Shown here piece by piece: positions 4,284 through 6,687 of a DNA stretch of 6,687 nucleotides. The position numbers and the translations under genes are program-made. Positions within the stretch are counted from its first letter, which is position 1. The number at the start of each line of letters is the position of its first letter. Where the stretch lies: assembly GCA_017999235.1 (NCBI GenBank), contig JAGOBN010000230.1:1-6687 (forward strand), in the 5' to 3' direction. This DNA comes from Anaerolineales bacterium (lineage in GTDB: Bacteria > Chloroflexota > Anaerolineae > Anaerolineales > UBA6663). Under the pieces are notes generated by a model, which was given only the letters and a program-made list of their open reading frames with translations, was not told where the DNA came from and ran no database searches.

Positions 4284-6641
4284 ATGGGAGATCTCACGAC
4301 GTTTGAGCAAATCGCCATTTACGCCACGCTGGGCATTTCCGTCCTGGGTTTGGCGTATGCGGTTTTTCTGCGCGCGCAGATTCTGCGGGAGGATAAAGGC
4401 ACCGCCAAAATGCAGGAGATCTGGGGCTGGATTAAGGAAGGCGCCAACGCCTACCTGGGCCGGCAGCTGGGCGCCATCCTGCCGCTCATCGGCGTGCTGA
4501 CCGTGGCCCTGTTCTTCTCGGTCTATATCGTCCCGCCCACCAGCGAAGCGGTGGAGCACTTTGACAAATTGGGCATCACCGACCCCGCCCAGGTGACGTT
4601 GATCATCGCCTTCGCGCGCGCTATCGCCTTTGTGATGGGCGCCGGCTTCTCGCTGACCGTCGGCCAGATCGGCATGCGGATGGCGGTGGAGGCCAACGTG
4701 CGCGTGGCCGCCGAGAGCCGCAAGAGCTTCGCGGGCGCCATGCGCATCGCCTACCGCGCCGGCACCATCACCGGCATGCTCACCGACGGCCTGGGCCTGT
4801 TCGGCGGCACCATCATCTTCATTATCCTGGGCAAGGCCGCGCCGGATGCCCTGCTGGGCTTCGGCTTCGGCGGCACCCTGCTGGCGCTGTTCATGCGCGT
4901 GGGCGGCGGCATCTACACCAAGGCCGCCGACGTGGGCGCGGACCTGGTGGGCAAGGTGGAGCAGGGCCTGGAAGAGGATGACCCGCGCAACGCGGCCGTG
5001 ATCGCCGACCTGGTGGGCGATAACGTCGGCGACTGCGCCGGCATGGCCGCCGACATCTTTGAGAGCTACGAGGTCACCATCGTCTCCGGCCTGATCCTGG
5101 GTCTGGCCCTCACCGCCCTGACCGGCCACAACGAGTGGTTCGTCTTCCCGCTGGTGGTGCGCGGCATCGGCGTGTTGTCCTCCATGATCAGCACCTATTT
5201 GGTGAAGACGCCCGAGAAGGAACAGGGCGGCGACGCCATGAAGGCCATCTCGCAGGGCTTCCTGTACGCGGCCGGCATGTCGGTAGTGATGTTCGCGGCC
5301 GCCGGCTGGTACTACATGAGCGTCATCGCCGGCCAAACCACGCTGGGCGAGATCCCGGGCGGCTGGCTGCGCCCGGTGCTGGCCGTGGTGGCCGGCGTGG
5401 TCCTGGCGATCTTGATCGAGCGCGTCACCGAGTACTTCACCGGCACGGACGGCGCCCCGGTCAAGGACATCGTCAAATCCATGCGCGGCGGGCCGGCCAC
5501 CACCATCCTCTCCGGCATGGTGCAGGGCAAGGAGAGCGCGGTGTGGTCCGTGATCACCATCGCCGGCACGATCTTCGTCTCCATCCTGATCTTCACCGTC
5601 GGCTTTGATTACGCGCCGCTGGTGGCCAAGACCGGCCTGGCCCAGCCCGTCCTGCAAACCGCCTTTGTGCTCTACGGCGTGGCCATGACCGGCATCGGCA
5701 TGCTGACCCTGACCGGCAACAACGTGGCCATGGACTCCTTCGGCCCGATCTCGGACAACGCCAACGGCATCGGCGAGATGGCGGCCCTGGACGAGAAGGC
5801 GCGCCGGATCATGACCGACCTGGACGCGGTGGGCAACACCACCAAGGCCATCACCAAGGGCGTGGCCATCGGCTCGGCCGTGATCGCGGCCGTGGCCCTG
5901 TTCGCGTCCTTCATCACCGACGTTTCCAAGGTGGACCCGCTGGCCCTGGCCAACGGCATCCGCGTCTCCGTGCCGGAGGTCTTCATCGGCATGCTGCTGG
6001 GCGGCGCGCTGCCGTGGATGTTCTCGTCGTTGACCATCAACGCCGTGAACCGCGCCGCCGGCCTGATCGTGGACGAGGTCCGCAAGCAGTTCCGCAACGG
6101 CGTGCTGGAGCCCAAGGGCTCGCCCAAGCATAAGGAACCGGACTACAAGAAAGCCGTCGCCATCTCCACCGAGGCGGCCCAGAGAGAACTGGTCTCCCTG
6201 GCCCTGCTGGCGGTGATCCCGCCCATCCTGGTGGGTCTGTTCCTGGGCGTGGAGGCGCTGGGCGGCTTCCTGGCCGGCATTATCCTCTCCGGCCAGCTGC
6301 TGGCGGTGTACATGAGCAACGCCGGCGGCGCCTGGGATAACGCCAAGAAGGTCGTCGAGGACGAACCCCGCGATCCCGCCAAGAACTCGGGCAAGCACTC
6401 CGAGCGCCATAAGGCGGCCGTGGTCGGCGACACCGTCGGCGACCCGCTCAAGGATACGGCCGGCCCGGCCCTCAACCCGATGATCAAGGTAGTCAACCTG
6501 GTCTCGGTCATCATCGCCCCGATCGTGGTGACGTTCAAGGAAATCACCATCAGCACCGTGATCGCCGGCGTCGTCCTGCTGGGCGCGCTGATCTGGGCGG
6601 TCATGCGCAGCAAGGGCGGCAGCTCGACGGAACTGATCTAG
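4284..6641 (+). CDS. hppA: Membrane-bound proton-translocating pyrophosphatase, K+-independent type
   Basis: 785 residues, complete, in the normal range for a family with about 16 membrane helices. It hydrolyses PPi in the cytoplasm and pumps H+ across the membrane, which saves energy from biosynthetic PPi. Family marks in order: GTAKMQEIWGWIKEGANAYL (39-58); the substrate-site block with D216, D220, K224 and E226 in DVGADLVGKVE; DNVGDCAGMAADIFES (246-261); the GNTTK-AIT-KG segment (517-526); GGAWDNAKK (681-689); GDTVGDPLKDTAGPALNP (715-732). Lys521 and Thr524 sit where K+-dependent enzymes carry Ala and Gly/Ala, so the enzyme should not need K+. That subgroup is known for H+ pumping, so Na+ transport is unlikely. 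A charged segment, EDEPRDPAKNSGKHSERHK (about 693-711), precedes the last catalytic loop. ATG at 4284 is supported by AAGGAG 7 nt upstream. The gene diverges from the ABC operon and has its own promoter at 4140-4169. Confidence 0.97.
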   Translation: MGDLTTFEQIAIYATLGISVLGLAYAVFLRAQILREDKGTAKMQEIWGWIKEGANAYLGRQLGAILPLIGVLTVALFFSVYIVPPTSEAVEHFDKLGITDPAQVTLIIAFARAIAFVMGAGFSLTVGQIGMRMAVEANVRVAAESRKSFAGAMRIAYRAGTITGMLTDGLGLFGGTIIFIILGKAAPDALLGFGFGGTLLALFMRVGGGIYTKAADVGADLVGKVEQGLEEDDPRNAAVIADLVGDNVGDCAGMAADIFESYEVTIVSGLILGLALTALTGHNEWFVFPLVVRGIGVLSSMISTYLVKTPEKEQGGDAMKAISQGFLYAAGMSVVMFAAAGWYYMSVIAGQTTLGEIPGGWLRPVLAVVAGVVLAILIERVTEYFTGTDGAPVKDIVKSMRGGPATTILSGMVQGKESAVWSVITIAGTIFVSILIFTVGFDYAPLVAKTGLAQPVLQTAFVLYGVAMTGIGMLTLTGNNVAMDSFGPISDNANGIGEMAALDEKARRIMTDLDAVGNTTKAITKGVAIGSAVIAAVALFASFITDVSKVDPLALANGIRVSVPEVFIGMLLGGALPWMFSSLTINAVNRAAGLIVDEVRKQFRNGVLEPKGSPKHKEPDYKKAVAISTEAAQRELVSLALLAVIPPILVGLFLGVEALGGFLAGIILSGQLLAVYMSNAGGAWDNAKKVVEDEPRDPAKNSGKHSERHKAAVVGDTVGDPLKDTAGPALNPMIKVVNLVSVIIAPIVVTFKEITISTVIAGVVLLGALIWAVMRSKGGSSTELI

Positions 6642-6687
6642 CCGTTCACCGCCTCCGCGGTTGACCAAACGGGATCGGCCGAGCGCC
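6642..6687 (+). other. Region after hppA to the window edge, no gene seen
   Basis: 46 nt. The only structure is a small stem ACCGC (6648-6652) with GCGGT (6657-6661) and a 4-nt loop, without a T-tract. It is too weak to call a terminator; the true end of the transcript may lie beyond the edge. Confidence 0.4.

Noticed and set aside
6648..6661. Possible terminator after hppA
   Set aside because: Only a 5-bp stem with no T-run.
6660..6666. GTTGACC after hppA, resembling the arm at 4060
   Set aside because: A single 7-bp match without an inverted partner before the window edge; chance is sufficient.
4173..6668. An 831-codon open frame on the minus strand opposite hppA
   Set aside because: Its product is rich in His, Gln, Asp and Gly with no domain pattern, as expected from the complement of a GC-rich gene. 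hppA on the other strand has every family motif, so this is a shadow frame.

Overview
The window is high-GC bacterial chromosomal DNA. The gene content (an ABC-2/GldG/DUF4340-type operon beside a potassium-independent membrane pyrophosphatase) together with the GC-rich, GCCGGC-rich base use fits a member of the Chloroflexota (Anaerolineae-like) best. This placement is an inference from gene families and composition; there is no rRNA or marker gene here to settle it. No mobile element, tRNA, rRNA or CRISPR array is visible.

Layout. Positions 1-3868 hold a four-gene operon on the minus strand, read from right to left: an ABC-type ATPase (2918-3868), an ABC-2 permease of the GldF type (2177-2911), a GldG-like membrane-anchored auxiliary protein (579-2174), and the N-terminal part of a DUF4340 protein (1-521, running off the left edge). 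The first three are packed with 6-nt and 2-nt gaps. A 57-nt gap with a hairpin precedes the fourth. Positions 4284-6641 hold a complete hppA on the plus strand, a membrane-bound proton-translocating pyrophosphatase.

The 415-nt divergent intergenic region (3869-4283) is the most informative non-coding part. It contains a readable sigma-70-like promoter for each side (minus strand: TTGACT / TATAGT; plus strand: TTGACA / TAAAAT, both with 18-bp spacers). It also contains a nested inverted repeat between the two promoters, a hairpin plus T-tract inside the ABC-operon leader, a possible 20-codon leader ORF whose stop overlaps the ATPase start as ATGA, and two overlapping, mutually exclusive hairpins at the predicted 5' end of the hppA transcript.

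How the genes work together. The ATPase and permease should form an ABC-2 transporter. GldG and DUF4340 proteins are recurrent partners of such pairs and have large extracytoplasmic domains, but the substrate is not known for this class outside Bacteroidetes gliding systems. The pyrophosphatase would recover energy from PPi as an ion gradient; no direct functional link to the ABC operon is evident beyond the shared intergenic region. The proteins belong to recognisable families. The regulatory architecture between them, rather than a new protein system, is what deserves a second look.
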